Shown here piece by piece: positions 45,322 to 56,808 of a DNA stretch of 64,000 nucleotides. The stretch is from NCBI GenBank assembly GCA_963965975.1, contig OZ014413.1, positions 10,956,601 through 11,020,600 of the forward strand, given 5' to 3'. The notes beneath the pieces are model-generated. The model did not search any database. It was given only the letters and a program-made list of their open reading frames with translations, and was not told the origin of the DNA. The DNA is from Xestospongia bergquistia. Its lineage: Eukaryota > Porifera > Demospongiae > Haplosclerida > Petrosiidae. The position numbers and the translations under genes were made by a program. Positions within the stretch are counted from its first letter, which is position 1. Each line of letters begins with the position of its first letter.

Positions 45322-48300
45322 TTAATCAACTTCTTCAATAGTTGGACCAGCTGCACTAAAAGAATCTCCTCCACCAGTAGATCCACCAGGAAATCCACCA
45401 GCACCTGGAAATCCTCCAGGCATACCTCCTCCAGCACCAGGGGGAGCACCACCAGCTTGATAGAGTTTAGTGACAATAGGCATACAGACTTCCTCCAATT
45501 CTTTTTGTTGATGTTCAAACTCTTCTTTCTCAGCAGTTTGATTCTTGTCTAACCAGTCAATGGCCTCCTTGCATTTACCAATAACTGTCTGGCAATCTTC
45601 CTCACTCACTTTGTCCTTAACTTTATCATCTTCCATTGTACTCTTCATAGTAAAGGCATAACTCTCCAGACCATTCTTAGCAGAAATACGTTCTCTCTGC
45701 TTATCATCTTCAGCTTTGTATTGTTCAGCTTCATTGACCATACGTTCAATTTCTTCAGCTGAGAGACGTCCCTTGTCATTAGTGATAGTAATTTTGTTTT
45801 CCTTGCCAGTACTTTTGTCAACAGCGGACACGTTAAGAATACCATTTCTATCGATGTCAAAAGTGACTTCAATTTGAGGAATTCCCCTTGGAGCAGGTGG
45901 GATACCACGCAATATAAACTTGCCCAAAATATTGTTGTCTTTTGCCATGGCTTGGTCACCCGCATAGACCTGAATTAGCACACTAGTCTGGTTGTCCGAG
46001 TATGTAGTAAAAGTTCGAGTCTTCTTCTTGGAAATGGAAGAGTTTCGCTTGACGAGAACTGTCATGTTTCTTTGTCCAATCTCATGTTCTACGCTTGACA
46101 AAGCACCATTTATTGTGATAATACCAAGAGAAAGAGGAGTGACATCAAAAAGCAAAAGATGTTGGATTTCTTCACTTCTATCACCACTCAAAATGGCAGC
46201 ATGGACGGTTGCTCCATAGGCAACAGCTTCATCTGGGTTGATGCATTGGCTGAGTTCTTTACCATTAAAGAAATCTTGTAAGAGTTTTTGGATCTTTGGG
46301 ATACGAGTTGATCCTCCTACCAGTACAATATCATGTATTTGATCTTTGTTAAATTTGGCATCTCTGAGAGCTTTCTCAACTGGTTCAAGTGTCCTTCGGA
46401 AAAGATCAGCACAGAGATCTTCAAAACGAGCTTGAGTGATGGTAGTGTAGAAATCAATTCCCTCAAATAGAGAATCAATTTCAATAGAAGCCTGAGCACT
46501 TGAAGATAGAGTTCTCTTGGCACGTTCACAAGCCATTCGGAGTCGTTGGACAGATCTGGCATTTCCACTGATGTCCTTTTTGTTATTGCATTTGAACTCC
46601 TGGATAAAGTGGTTCACCATACGATTATCAAAGTCCTCACCACCAAGATGGGTGTCACCAGAGGTAGATTTAATATTCAAGAATCCTTTTTCAATTGTTA
46701 ACACAGATACATCAATGGTACCACCTCCTAGATCAAAAATGAGTACATTTCGTTCACATACAACTTTCTTGTCTAAACCGTAGGCAATGGCTGCTGCTGT
46801 GGGTCCACTGATGATACGTAGAATGTCAATTCCAGCAATTGTTCCAGCATCCTTGATTGCTTGTCGTTGAGAGTAGTTAAAGTAGGCAGGGACAGTGACC
46901 ACAGCATTATGAATAGACTTCCCCAAATATGCTTCGGCTATTTCTTTCATTTTAGTCAGCACCATTGATAAAATCTCTTCTGGATAGAAGGTCTTTGTCT
47001 CTCCCCTGTATTCCACTTGGATTTTTGGTTGACCTTCAGCATCAACCACACGAAAGGGCCAGTGTTCTAGATCTGCTTGAACTGTCAAGTCATTAAATCG
47101 TTGACCAATCAAACGCTTTGCATCAAAGACAGTGTTGTGTGGGTTCATGGTGACTTGGTTTTTTGCATCATTACCAATAAGTCGTTCTGTTTCAGTAAAT
47201 GCAACATAACTAGGAGTTGTGTTGTTACCATAATCATTAGGAATTATCTCCACTTTACCATGATGGAAAATTCCCACACAAGAGTTACATGTCCCCAGAT
47301 CAATACCAATTGCTATTAGGTACATAGTTATATCTCAATTAATGTACATGTTTACCTGATAAAGTGTCAGTTAATTGTGGTTCTTCTCTCATCATACTGT
47401 GTGCTAGTAATAATAAAATATACAAATATAGTTACTATTAGTTCCTATAGTTAATTGTTTATACCATAACTTGTTATACTCACATAGTTTTTTTGATGGT
47501 GTATCATCTAGTTTACGAGGCAACAATTGCTGCGTGAAATCAACTTGTTCAAGAGTTGGATCTTCTTGTAGATCCTTCATAGTCAATGCTATATTGAATG
47601 AAGTAGTTTTGTGATACTTACACTTTTAAGGAATGAACAGATGGGTATATATGCATGAAGGGATGGATTGGTTAAGGGTCTGACAAAGCAGACAACGCAA
47701 TATGCATATACATTCTTTATGTTTAATGTCCATTTGTAATGTGTTTGCATCATCCAACTATTTTAGTTTTATTATTTGTATTGTCATATAATATATCACT
47801 ACATTATACTTTAAGTTACTTACCTAATAATGGAGTATCAGTTAATGACTGGTCTTGTTGTTCTCTATCCATACTACTGGTATAAACTAATGTTTTAAAT
47901 AAAGAATAAAGTGATCCTTATATCATACTTATTGTATTAATATTCACCATTTAGAGAAGACTTCATCTCTGTTATTTCCTCATCTTTCTCCTTTTGCTGT
48001 GATATGACCTTCTCTTCAAGAATTCTAACCTCTTCCATCAAACCTCTTACCTCCTAAATAGTATCAATAATATATATACAATTTTATTTAATACTATTCA
48101 TCTCTTACCTTATCTCTCGTACACTTATCCCATATAATATGATAGCCAATTTCTAATTTAAGTAATCCCAGTTTTATTAATAAATTGAGATTCTTTTCAG
48201 CTTCCATTTGTAGAATATCCATTATATGTTGTGGAGCATAGCAGGTCACAATGATGGAGTTGCCTTCTTTTGCTTCATTAACTAAAACCCTGTCAGCAAT

Positions 48301-49849
48301 ATCTCCAAATGTTTTACACAACAACTCTCTTATTTCATTGAATGTGCGTTCATTTGTCTTCCATTCTAGGACAAATTTAATTGTCTGACATTTGAGAAGA
48401 GACGACGAACTTGAGATGAGCTTGTTCTTACAAACATTGAGTTTTACTTCATCACAAAATGTATCGACAGATGATTTGTAAGTTATGACACGAGCTTTAG
48501 CTTCTTCAATCTTGTAATGATTGATTATACCCTCCAAACATGCAACATTGATAATTGTACACTTCTCTTCCACTAAATCCATGACATCATCAAATGATTC
48601 AGCTATGCTAAGTTGTGGTTTCAGCTCTCGAAAGCATCTTCGAAGGTATGTTTTGAGCTCTTGCAGTGAAGGTATACTTTTTGCAATTAGAGGAGCAACA
48701 GTGTCAATAAAATGTCCAAAGGTCACTTTCATCTGATCAAATTTGTACTGATAATCGGGTTGAAAATGAATCTCTGTTGTTGCACCTAATGATAATATTG
48801 GTAGTTTAATAATAAATATTTTTTTAATCACTTACTTTGAGCATTTGTTGATGTAGTGTTCTGTATAGGAGTGGCCAGTGCTGTATATTGAGATATAGTA
48901 ATAACTATTATATTTATAACATAATAATGTTGCGTCTATTTCAACATTATATATAATTATTGTAATATTATAGAATATAAGAAAGTAACACTTGGTTCTT
49001 TTTAAATATAAAAGGTTGTCTTGGAATCTAAATTCTAAGTATTATATCATTAATGTATAAAACATGTTAGTTAGATTGATGTATAGTATAGATTATACTT
49101 ATACCTGATTGAATTTGAGGTGAACTTTCTTCAGGAAAGTTTTGGTCTGTATAAATTAAAATATAATAATCACATCACTATATATATTTTATGTATATAT
49201 ACAAAACCAATTTACCATATTCTTTGAGTATATCTTTTGCTACTTGTACTGTTTCCTTTGATTGTAATAAGACAGTACCGAATACTCTTAACTGACCAGG
49301 ATCTTCAGATACTGTACTAGACAGTGTTCTCATTGGACCATCAGTTAGTAAGCCTCCTGATCGTTCTAGTTCTTTGAACGTCTCATTAGAGATGACCTCC
49401 TCTTTGTACAACATCTGAACAAGTTTCACTGAAAGCACAAGTTGAGAAGAGTGTTTCTGTAGTATTTGATTGGGTACATCCTTTTGCACTATATTTTGTC
49501 ATGATCATAGATAGTCTAATCATGGAGCTATAAAATACTCACTTTCTACTAATGCCTTCTTGTATTCCTCAGCAATAACATTCTCAGCAATAGTTGGCTT
49601 CTGTAGTGTTTCAATTATCTCTCTTCTCATAGCTTTTGGTTTGGAACTCAGCCACAATTCAAACATTTTTACAGCTTTGACATCACTATCTTTGTATTGT
49701 TGTTCAATATCGTTTAGTTTAGACGTATCTAATTTGAGGAGTACACCAAATGTGTACCATTTAGTAACAACTCTGACGTGTTCACATAACTCAGCAAGAG
49801 TTGGTTTTCCATTCAAAAACTGGTTGAAGTAAATGGAGGACGAAGCCAT
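45322..49849 (-). CDS. Death-CARD-like-coiled-coil-HSP70 fusion protein
   Basis: Ten exons: 49543-49849, 49216-49488, 49105-49146, 48836-48880, 48109-48785, 47948-48053, 47824-47886, 47484-47588, 47356-47403, 45322-47312. Total 3657 nt, 1218 residues, all with GT-AG ends and matching phases (phase 1, except phase 0 after exon 5). Exon 1 is a Death domain ([38 protein letters not shown]). Exon 2 is CARD-like ([20 protein letters not shown]). Exon 5 is the ~225-residue domain shared with the Death-LRR gene. Exon 6 is a coiled coil ([20 protein letters not shown]). Exons 7-9 are linkers with the recurring SLTDTPL / QLTDTLS motif. Exon 10 is a full HSP70 from [12 protein letters not shown] through [15 protein letters not shown] and a Gly-rich tail to GPTIEEVD. 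The HSP70 exon has no Met-Ser-x-Gly start: the upstream codons are intron. Chaperone activity tied to death-fold signalling is inferred. Confidence 0.85.
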
Positions 49850-50070
49850 GACCTTGAATTTGCTGGGTAGGGCTCAATTATCATTATTCATAACATAGTC
49901 ACTAGTGAGCATGCGCAATTGACTCCACCCTAAAGTACATTTTAGGTATAACAATTACATATATAAGCAAAGGAATTTAATATTGTATTATGAAGACGTT
50001 GTAAACTGCAACCAATAATAAAATATAAAAAATGACAAATGATAAATTAAATTGTTATGGCTTTATTGGC
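49850..50070 (-). promoter_or_regulatory. Promoter region of Death-HSP70 gene, NRF1-like site
   Basis: gcatgcgca at 49909-49917, about 60 bp upstream of the start codon, matches the NRF1 core GCATGCGC. The rest is AT-rich. Use of the site is inference. Confidence 0.35.
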
Positions 50071-50074
50071 ATAC

Positions 50075-51135
50075 ACATATTATAACTGACCTAAGAAAGA
50101 AAATAACTGTCTAATAATACAAAGTAAGTTATCACTGTTTAGAGCCAGAAACTCATTTTCTTCCAACCACATTGTTCCTGTATAGAGTATATCAGTGATA
50201 CTAAGTCATTGACTATATTATTATAATGATAATACCTTACTTTTATTTTACTTGAAATGTTCAGGACGAATATAGTGAGAATCTAAAAAAACTAAAAAGA
50301 AAAAAACTAAAAGTTACTATTTATTTTGACAAGTAATATAGTAAAATAGTTCTCCAGTAGTGTTTTTAACCAAATGTCTCCTGACTTTTCATTGCTTTCA
50401 ACTCCTAATATGTCATGTACTACATGATATATTACATGGACTACATGATATATTACATGGACTATATGATATATTACATGGACTACATGATATATTACAT
50501 GGACTATATGATATATTACATGGACTACATGATATATTACATGGACTACATGATATATTACATGGACTATATGATATATTACATGGACTACATGATATAT
50601 TACATGGACTACACGATATATTACATGGACTATATGATATATTACATGGACTATATGATATATTACATGGACTACATGATATATTACATGGACTATATGA
50701 TATATTACATGGACTACATGATATATTACAATATTACATGGACTACATGATATATTACATGGACTACATGATATATTACATGGACTATATGATATATTAC
50801 ATGGACTACATGATATATTACATGGACTATATGATATATTACATGGACTATATGATATATTACATGGACTACATGATATATTACATGGACTATATGATAT
50901 ATTACATGGACTACATGATATATTACATGGAGTATATGATATATTACATGGAGTATATGATATATTACTGTGATAGATGTAATGTTATATGTAATACATA
51001 TAGGTACTATATGATATGATGGTACGAATAACCTTAAAGTATAAACCATGCATGGCTGTATTTTTTGTAATGAATGATAGTCACATTCCCATTCCCGGCA
51101 GTCTCTGTAGAACACAAACGAGCCTGTAGCTATAC
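50075..51135 (-). other. Isolated coding-like exons, unknown gene
   Basis: Minus-strand stretches bounded by splice-like sites read DCREWECDYHSLQKIQPCMV (about 51033-51103), DSHYIRPEHFK (about 50254-50286) and MWLEENEFLALNSDN (50075-50178, with a stop). I could not join them in one frame: the first two have incompatible phases. A 21-bp satellite lies between. Not recognised; may be relics or chance. Confidence 0.2.
50410..50965. repeat. 21-bp satellite, ~26 copies
   Basis: Head-to-tail acatgatatattacatggac plus t, with tatatgat variants. Because the unit is 21 nt, several frames stay open (HGLYDIL and YMDYMIY repeats), which mimics a protein. Confidence 0.97.
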
Positions 51136-51175
51136 AATATAAACTTATCATATTATATATTACTATATAACTATA

Positions 51176-51224
<49 letters not shown>

Positions 51225-51225
51225 T
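51176..51225. repeat. (TA)n microsatellite
   Basis: About 20 TA units between the 21-bp satellite and the inverted LRR relic. Confidence 0.95.
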
Positions 51226-51309
51226 ACTATAATGCAGTAATATATAATACTTTTACTTTATTAGAAGACAACAAACTGGAAACTAAAGTATTTAACTATA
51301 ATAATTATA

Positions 51310-51822
51310 ATTATTGACTTATTTGAATTTGAAATAATTTATTTTTTAGCAAAAAATATGACAATATTACAAAAATAACTATAATAATTAACAGAGTCTA
51401 TTACCATTTATACACACATCCAAACTTTTATTTTTAACACATTTTAACATTTTGCATAACAAATTTAGTTATATTAGGACAGTAGAGAACAGGAATTGTA
51501 ATGTTGTATTAGTAGCAATGAGATGATAGATATATGGTATGTCCTTGTCACTAATGTTTTTGTCATTAAACAAGTATAATCTCTCAAGTATGTTATTATT
51601 ACTTAGAGCTGTTGTTAGTAAGTGGTAAGTAAGTATTTGGTAAGAGAGGCGAGGAAGAAAGATATAAGACATCTATTGTTTTGTTATAAGCTGCTACTTG
51701 TATTAGTTGACTGACACAGTTACTATCAAAATGAGTGTTATATATATAAAGTCCCTTCACTTGACATTGTGTAACTCTATCACTGTACCACTTAACACTT
51801 CCAGTATCTCCTATAATAAAAC
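51310..51822 (-). pseudogene. LRR terminal exon relic, inverted
   Basis: Minus-strand copy of the last exon of the Death-LRR gene: acceptor attatag, then GDTGSVKWYSDRVTQ, NTHFDSNCVSQLIQVAAYNK and NDKNISDKDIPYIYHLI. Part of the first repeat is deleted, the frame shifts around LPNTY, and it stops after TLQFLFS. Its upstream intron (51830-51900) also matches 56155-56220 inverted. Confidence 0.88.
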
Positions 51823-52212
51823 ATAATTACTATATAATATTTTACACACACAACAATAGCTATACACACACTCTAACATGCTCAACTACGATTGTTAAGG
51901 CCTAACAAAGAAGATACCATCACTGGTATTAGATTACTGTAGCAAGAATATATGAACAGACTCTACCAAGTGTACTTAAGTTTACTGTGTGATATACAAA
52001 TAATTTATGTTGATGCACAATTTTCAATGATGTGAGACAGGATATCAAACAGGTACAAAGGATACTGAGCTGTTGGATAGTCATCAGTAAGGATGAATCA
52101 TACATATTACTGACATATTATTATTATATATTACTGCATGACTAGCTATGCTGATTTACATGCAAGCAACACTCTTCATATCTTGTCTGTTGTGTGTTTA
52201 TTAATAATTTCA

Positions 52213-52395
52213 CCTGATACAGTGTCAGTTGATGATTGGTCTTGTGGTCCTACTCTCTCCACACTGTGTACTAGTAATAATAAAATATACAAATATAGTT
52301 ATTATTAGTTCTTATAGTTCATTGTTTGTGATATAACTTGTTATACTCAAATAGTTTCTTTGATGGTATTTCATCTTCTAATGAGCTTCAAGCAT
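52213..52395 (-). pseudogene. Linker exons of the Death family, upstream of the LRR relic
   Basis: Exon 52213-52266 reads HSVERVGPQDQSSTDTVS between good splice sites (tactag, gtgaaa) in phase 1, the counterpart of exon 9 of the Death-HSP70 gene (QLTDTLS). The preceding piece near 52350-52390 reads EDEIPSKKLFEY, the counterpart of exon 8 (DDTPSKKL). The terminal exon that follows here is an LRR, not HSP70. Confidence 0.75.
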
Positions 52396-52900
52396 TGTTA
52401 CAGCTGCCTGCACATGTTTAACTGTCTGTATAACATTTAGTCTGGTATATTTTCTAATTGCCATTTCTAAGTGTGTATTTTAAGTGGTATACAATAGTAC
52501 TTCTTTTGCTGCCTCTAAATCTTTTTTTTTTTACTTTTGAAAGAGAGTGTGTCAATAAAATATGAATTAATTGTATTTGCTGATGTCCTGTCTTTATAGA
52601 CAATGTTGTCACTAGTAGTAGATGTATATGTTTACATATAGTAGCATGTAGAAGAGTATCTAGACATGTACATGTGTAAGCATGTGGACACACTTAACAA
52701 TTACAACACATAGTTTTACAATCACAGCTTTCTAGTAGCTTTTCTATTACATAATGTGTGTCTGGTATATTCAGAGATCTTACTTTTCATGTATTATTTA
52801 AAGATATTAATGGCATTTCATAATTTTACAATCCTGTGGCTGCATTTCCATCTTCCTCGCTCAATCGATCCTTCAAATTAAAAGCTGTATATTTCTGGAT
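52396..52900 (-). pseudogene. Degenerate helical exons (segment T, copy 2)
   Basis: Diverged copy of 32110-32620 with frame breaks (LEMAIRKYTRLNVIQTV still readable). It runs straight into the linker exon above. Confidence 0.5.
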
Positions 52901-52904
52901 ATCT

Positions 52905-53078
52905 TAATCAGTCCCAGCTAGCAATACCAGTTGGATACTAAGTTGCATGGAGACTTATAGTATCCAGATTCCCTGCTATTGCTAGCTGGTACTGCTGTGC
53001 AGCATGGTAACTCTCTTCAAAGGCGAGGTAATCCTGGCTGGAATATTGCCCCTCATTTACCAGCTATGCTGGGATTCA
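52905..53078. mobile_element. Small fold-back insertion, MITE-like
   Basis: About 170 bp present here but absent at the matching place near 32705. It contains inverted pieces cccagctagcaat and attgctagctggt, with ggatact and agtatcc outside them. The ends are not sharp enough to assign a family. Confidence 0.4.
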
Positions 53079-53599
53079 AGATAGGGTTTGTCACTGTCAG
53101 TAGAACAAAGAATGTAAACATACCAAGCCTCTTCACATTTAAAGGGGATTACCATCTGTATCCTAATCTACCCCATTGGGATACCTGTAATCTCTTATGA
53201 ATATGCTGGAAACCTCTTAACAGGTTATTTTTTATACAAGTTATCAATGTGCAATATTGTTAGAACCAAATATACACTAGATATGACCAGAAATAATAAG
53301 AATAAACTGTATTGTTTTATCTGATTATAATATAGATCAATACACTCCTTGAAATTTACTTGCAGACTATTCTTGTGTGTGTGTGTTAGGTAACTGTGAT
53401 TTTATAGCCATATATGCAAATCACTGTAATGTGTTATATATATACACTTCTAACAATATTACTACAGAACTTTAGGAGTGTAGAACTTTGACATCCTTCC
53501 CATCTGTGAAATTTAATTATAATAAACATCCTTTAGCTGTTTCATCAGAGTTATAGACAAGATCTCTTTGAAGAAGAACATTACTGCTTCTTCTTATAT

Positions 53600-53860
53600 T
53601 CCATTTGGGGTTTTGATTGACCTTTGGTTTCCACCATTTTGAAGGACCAATGCTCACAATTTGTTTGAACTCTCATGTCATTAAAATGTTGTCCTATCAA
53701 ATGCTATCCCACAACATGATGTTGTTTGAATTCATGGATGTATCACAGATATATTGTCCTGCATCAGTGAATGTGACATAGCCTGCCCAGTGGAGTTGTT
53801 TGACTGTCACAGTCAATTTAGGAATTTATCATAAAAGTCACGATCAGTTGGGAAATGGAT
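53600..53860 (-). pseudogene. HSP70 N-terminal relic (copy 2)
   Basis: Sister of the relic at 33880-34150, equally decayed (gaccaatgctcacaatttgt, gaatgtgacatagcctg). It is flanked by the same segment V (53220-53600). Confidence 0.7.
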
Positions 53861-54014
53861 TCTTCCAGGTACCAGTAGAGCTGTTGTAAAGTCTAAAGGA
53901 TTACAGAAATGTTCAATGTAGACTAAGAGTGTGGAGGTGTGGTTGACATTACAATAAAAGCTAATAAACAACATGTATAGTTCTTTACTTTATCTATTGT
54001 AGATCTGAGGTCTA

Positions 54015-55026
54015 CCAAAGATGAATACGGCCTAAAGGCAGGTGGATTGCTGGCATTGTTAGAAAAGTTTCAAACACTGTTTGGCTTCAGACTTGGGCAT
54101 TTAGTTTTTAGTGCTTCTGAAACATTATCGAAAACCCTGCAAGGAAAGGATACATCTCTTCAGGAAGCACTATCTGCAGTAAATCTAGCAAAGTCCTTCT
54201 ATCGACGACATCGAACTCATGAACATTTTGACCAGTTATATTCTCAAACTGTTGAAATTGCCAAGAACCTGAAAATAGGCCTACCACAGCTTCCACGATA
54301 TAGAAAAGCTCCAGCTAGGTTTGATGGAGGAAGCCAGCAACATCAATACAATTCAACTGTAGACTATTTTCGTCATCAGTACTTCCAAGTTTTTGACTTA
54401 CTGATTAGAGAATTAGAAGACCGATTTGATCAAAAGGATCTACTCCCACCTGTCCTTGCATTGGAAGGTTTGATACTCAATGCAGCTAATGGAGATGATT
54501 ACAGCAGTAGTCTCTCTTATATTAAAACTTCATGCTTTAACAGTGATTTGGACTTCGATGTCCTGCATAGGCAGCTGTTACTTCTCCAAGATGTGATTAG
54601 TCAAGAATTACCCACTGTTAAACATGTTACAACAGTCCGAACAGTGTGCGAAGCACTAAACTCTAAAGAAACCTATAAATCTTTGTTTTCTGAAGTGCAC
54701 AGCTTATTACGATTATTTTTAACTATACCAATAACTTCGGCAACATCCGAGAGATCTTTTTCAACACTGAGACGTGTATGCACCTACCTGCGATCAACTA
54801 TGACTGAAAAAAGGCTCAATAACTGTTTCTTACTGCATGTTCATAAAGAACTAACCGACAAGTGCAACCTGCAAGAACTTGCCAAGGAGTTTGTTAAAAG
54901 AAATGATGAACGATATAAATATTTTGGTGTATTTTAATTATTGTTTTAAAAATTTATAATTTTGCAAGTGATACTGTGTACAAATATGTTCAGCCCCCCC
55001 AACTTTTTTGAGCTTCCTCCGCCTAT
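54015..55026 (+). mobile_element. hAT transposase C-terminal fragment inserted in a Death-LRR exon
   Basis: Open frame through to a stop at 54935-54937. It encodes about the last 300 residues of a hAT (ZMYM1-like) transposase: YGLKAGGLLALLEKFQTLFG, SLQEALSAVNLAKSFYRRHR, then the dimerisation region PITSATSERSFSTLRRVCTY and LRSTMTEKRLN. The element is cut at its 5' side inside the ORF. The 3' tail (cagccccccc aactttttt) looks like a hAT terminus. It interrupts atctgaggtcta^ggatag (intact at 37490) and is flanked by gtcta at 54010-54014 and 55027-55031. hAT elements usually make 8-bp duplications, so the 5-bp match is short. Confidence 0.88.
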
Positions 55027-56808
55027 GTCTAGGATAGTAGAGGTGAGAGATCTCCTTAAAACTAGTCATCCACTTCTAAGTCAAAAACTTGAGGAACCAC
55101 TTGATAGCAAACAAGAAGGTAAGGACACCTGTACATTCTTTATCACTTCATGTTTCAGACATAGAAGCATATGAACTGGTTGACAAGATGAAAACACTAG
55201 AGGACCTCACATCTACTGTCCAAGAAAGAGAAGGTATTATATAACTACTCAAAATGTACAACATGTTATATTGTGTATTGTGTAGCTACTGACAGACAAC
55301 AAGAGATTATAAAATCACTGGAGATGATTAGATCACTAACTCTTCAATTGATAGAGAAAGATATAATCATCACTCAATTAACATCAAAAGATACAGATGA
55401 GAAGAAATATACCTACAGTGGCCAACAAGAATCATCAGACAAGGAAGAACCATCTGAGCTTCCAAGTAAGCTGTCATTTTCAGTGCAGTAATTTCTAGTG
55501 GTAAAGGATTATGATTCAACTAATGAGAATGGTTCACTACTGGCTGTGCATGATATGCTAAAGTATTTTAAGTTTTAGATTTTGGAATGGGGTCTAGTAA
55601 CAGTAAAGAAGTATGCAAACAGTTAATTACAATGGCCACATGAAAGCAACTACCATTATTGTAATACTAATTTTGACATTAACGTGCACCATATTTTCTG
55701 ACTAAATTCTCATTAATCAGAAATTAGTGTGTAACAATAAGAATTTAGGGCACCTCTTGCAAAACAATAATAGTACTGTCTGATACACTTCATGTGCCAG
55801 ACAGAAAAAATAGCCACATTATTATAGTATACTCCATGATCGAGTTAACTTCAAGATCGTTCTCACTTATAGCTAGTTCTATGATAGGCATGCTATATCA
55901 TCTGCTAGTACCATCCTGGATTGGGTCATTAAATCATTCAGTACCAACTGTAATTTTACCTCCTACTTAATATAGTAATTTATAGTTATCACAGTTAAGG
56001 TAGACAAACTTACTAACTAGTAGAGACATCTAGAGTGGAGCATACACCATGTTAAGTTTGTTTATTTCAATCACTTCATTGATATTTTCATATACTTAGA
56101 CTTTGTTGCCATGGTAACCTAACCCAGTGACAATATCATCTTCCTTGTTTGTGCCTTTACTGTTGTAGTTGAGCATGTTAGAGTGTGTGTATAGCTATTG
56201 TTGTGTATAAAAAATATTATATAGTAACTATGTTTTATTATAGAAGACACTGGAAGTGTTGAGTGGACTAGTGATAGTGTTATACTTACTTCATCTACTG
56301 TGGAAGAATGTAAAGAAGTGATACATCAATTAAAGAGACGACAACACACAACATGGTGGATTAAACTTAAGTCATTATCTCCTCAAAGTTTACTAACACT
56401 ATTAATTGATATTAATGAATGTCAAGTGAGAAGACTTGATATAATGAACACTCATTTTGATAGTAACTGCGTCAGTCAACTATCACAAGTAGTAACTTAT
56501 AACAAAACAATGGAGGTCCTAGTTTTTACTCCTCCCCTCTTTTACCAAATACTTACCACTTACTAACAACAGCTGTAACTAATAATATAATAATTAAGAG
56601 ATTAGCTTTGTTTGATGACAATAACATTACTGATAAAGATATACCTCATCTCTCTCATCTCATCGCTAATAATAAAACATTACAATTACTATATCTCACT
56701 AAATGTCCTAATATTACTGAATTTGGTGAACAACAACTGCAAGATGTTTTAGTTAAAAATAATAGTTTGAATGTTTTGTACATTAATGGTAATAAACTCC
56801 GTTAACTA
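55027..56808 (+). pseudogene. Second copy of the Death-LRR gene 3' half
   Basis: Exons matching 37500-37588, 37629-37703, 37756-37935 and the LRR exon 38622-39184 are present with the same introns, about 95% alike by eye. The Death, CARD-like and 226-residue exons are missing. The LRR exon has lost one T in a T-run near 56523, shifting the frame after MEVLVF. A transcript from the hAT-interrupted exon could still occur. Confidence 0.88.

Noticed and set aside
45322-47325. HSP70-D as a separate gene starting [11 protein letters not shown]
   Set aside because: The first codons (MYLI) come from intron sequence next to a good acceptor (cctaatag). The other HSP70s start MSxG, and the upstream exons join in phase, so the fusion model is better.
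50360-51019. 219-residue HGLYDIL-repeat protein
   Set aside because: A 21-bp satellite keeps all frames open; no splice or start context supports translation.
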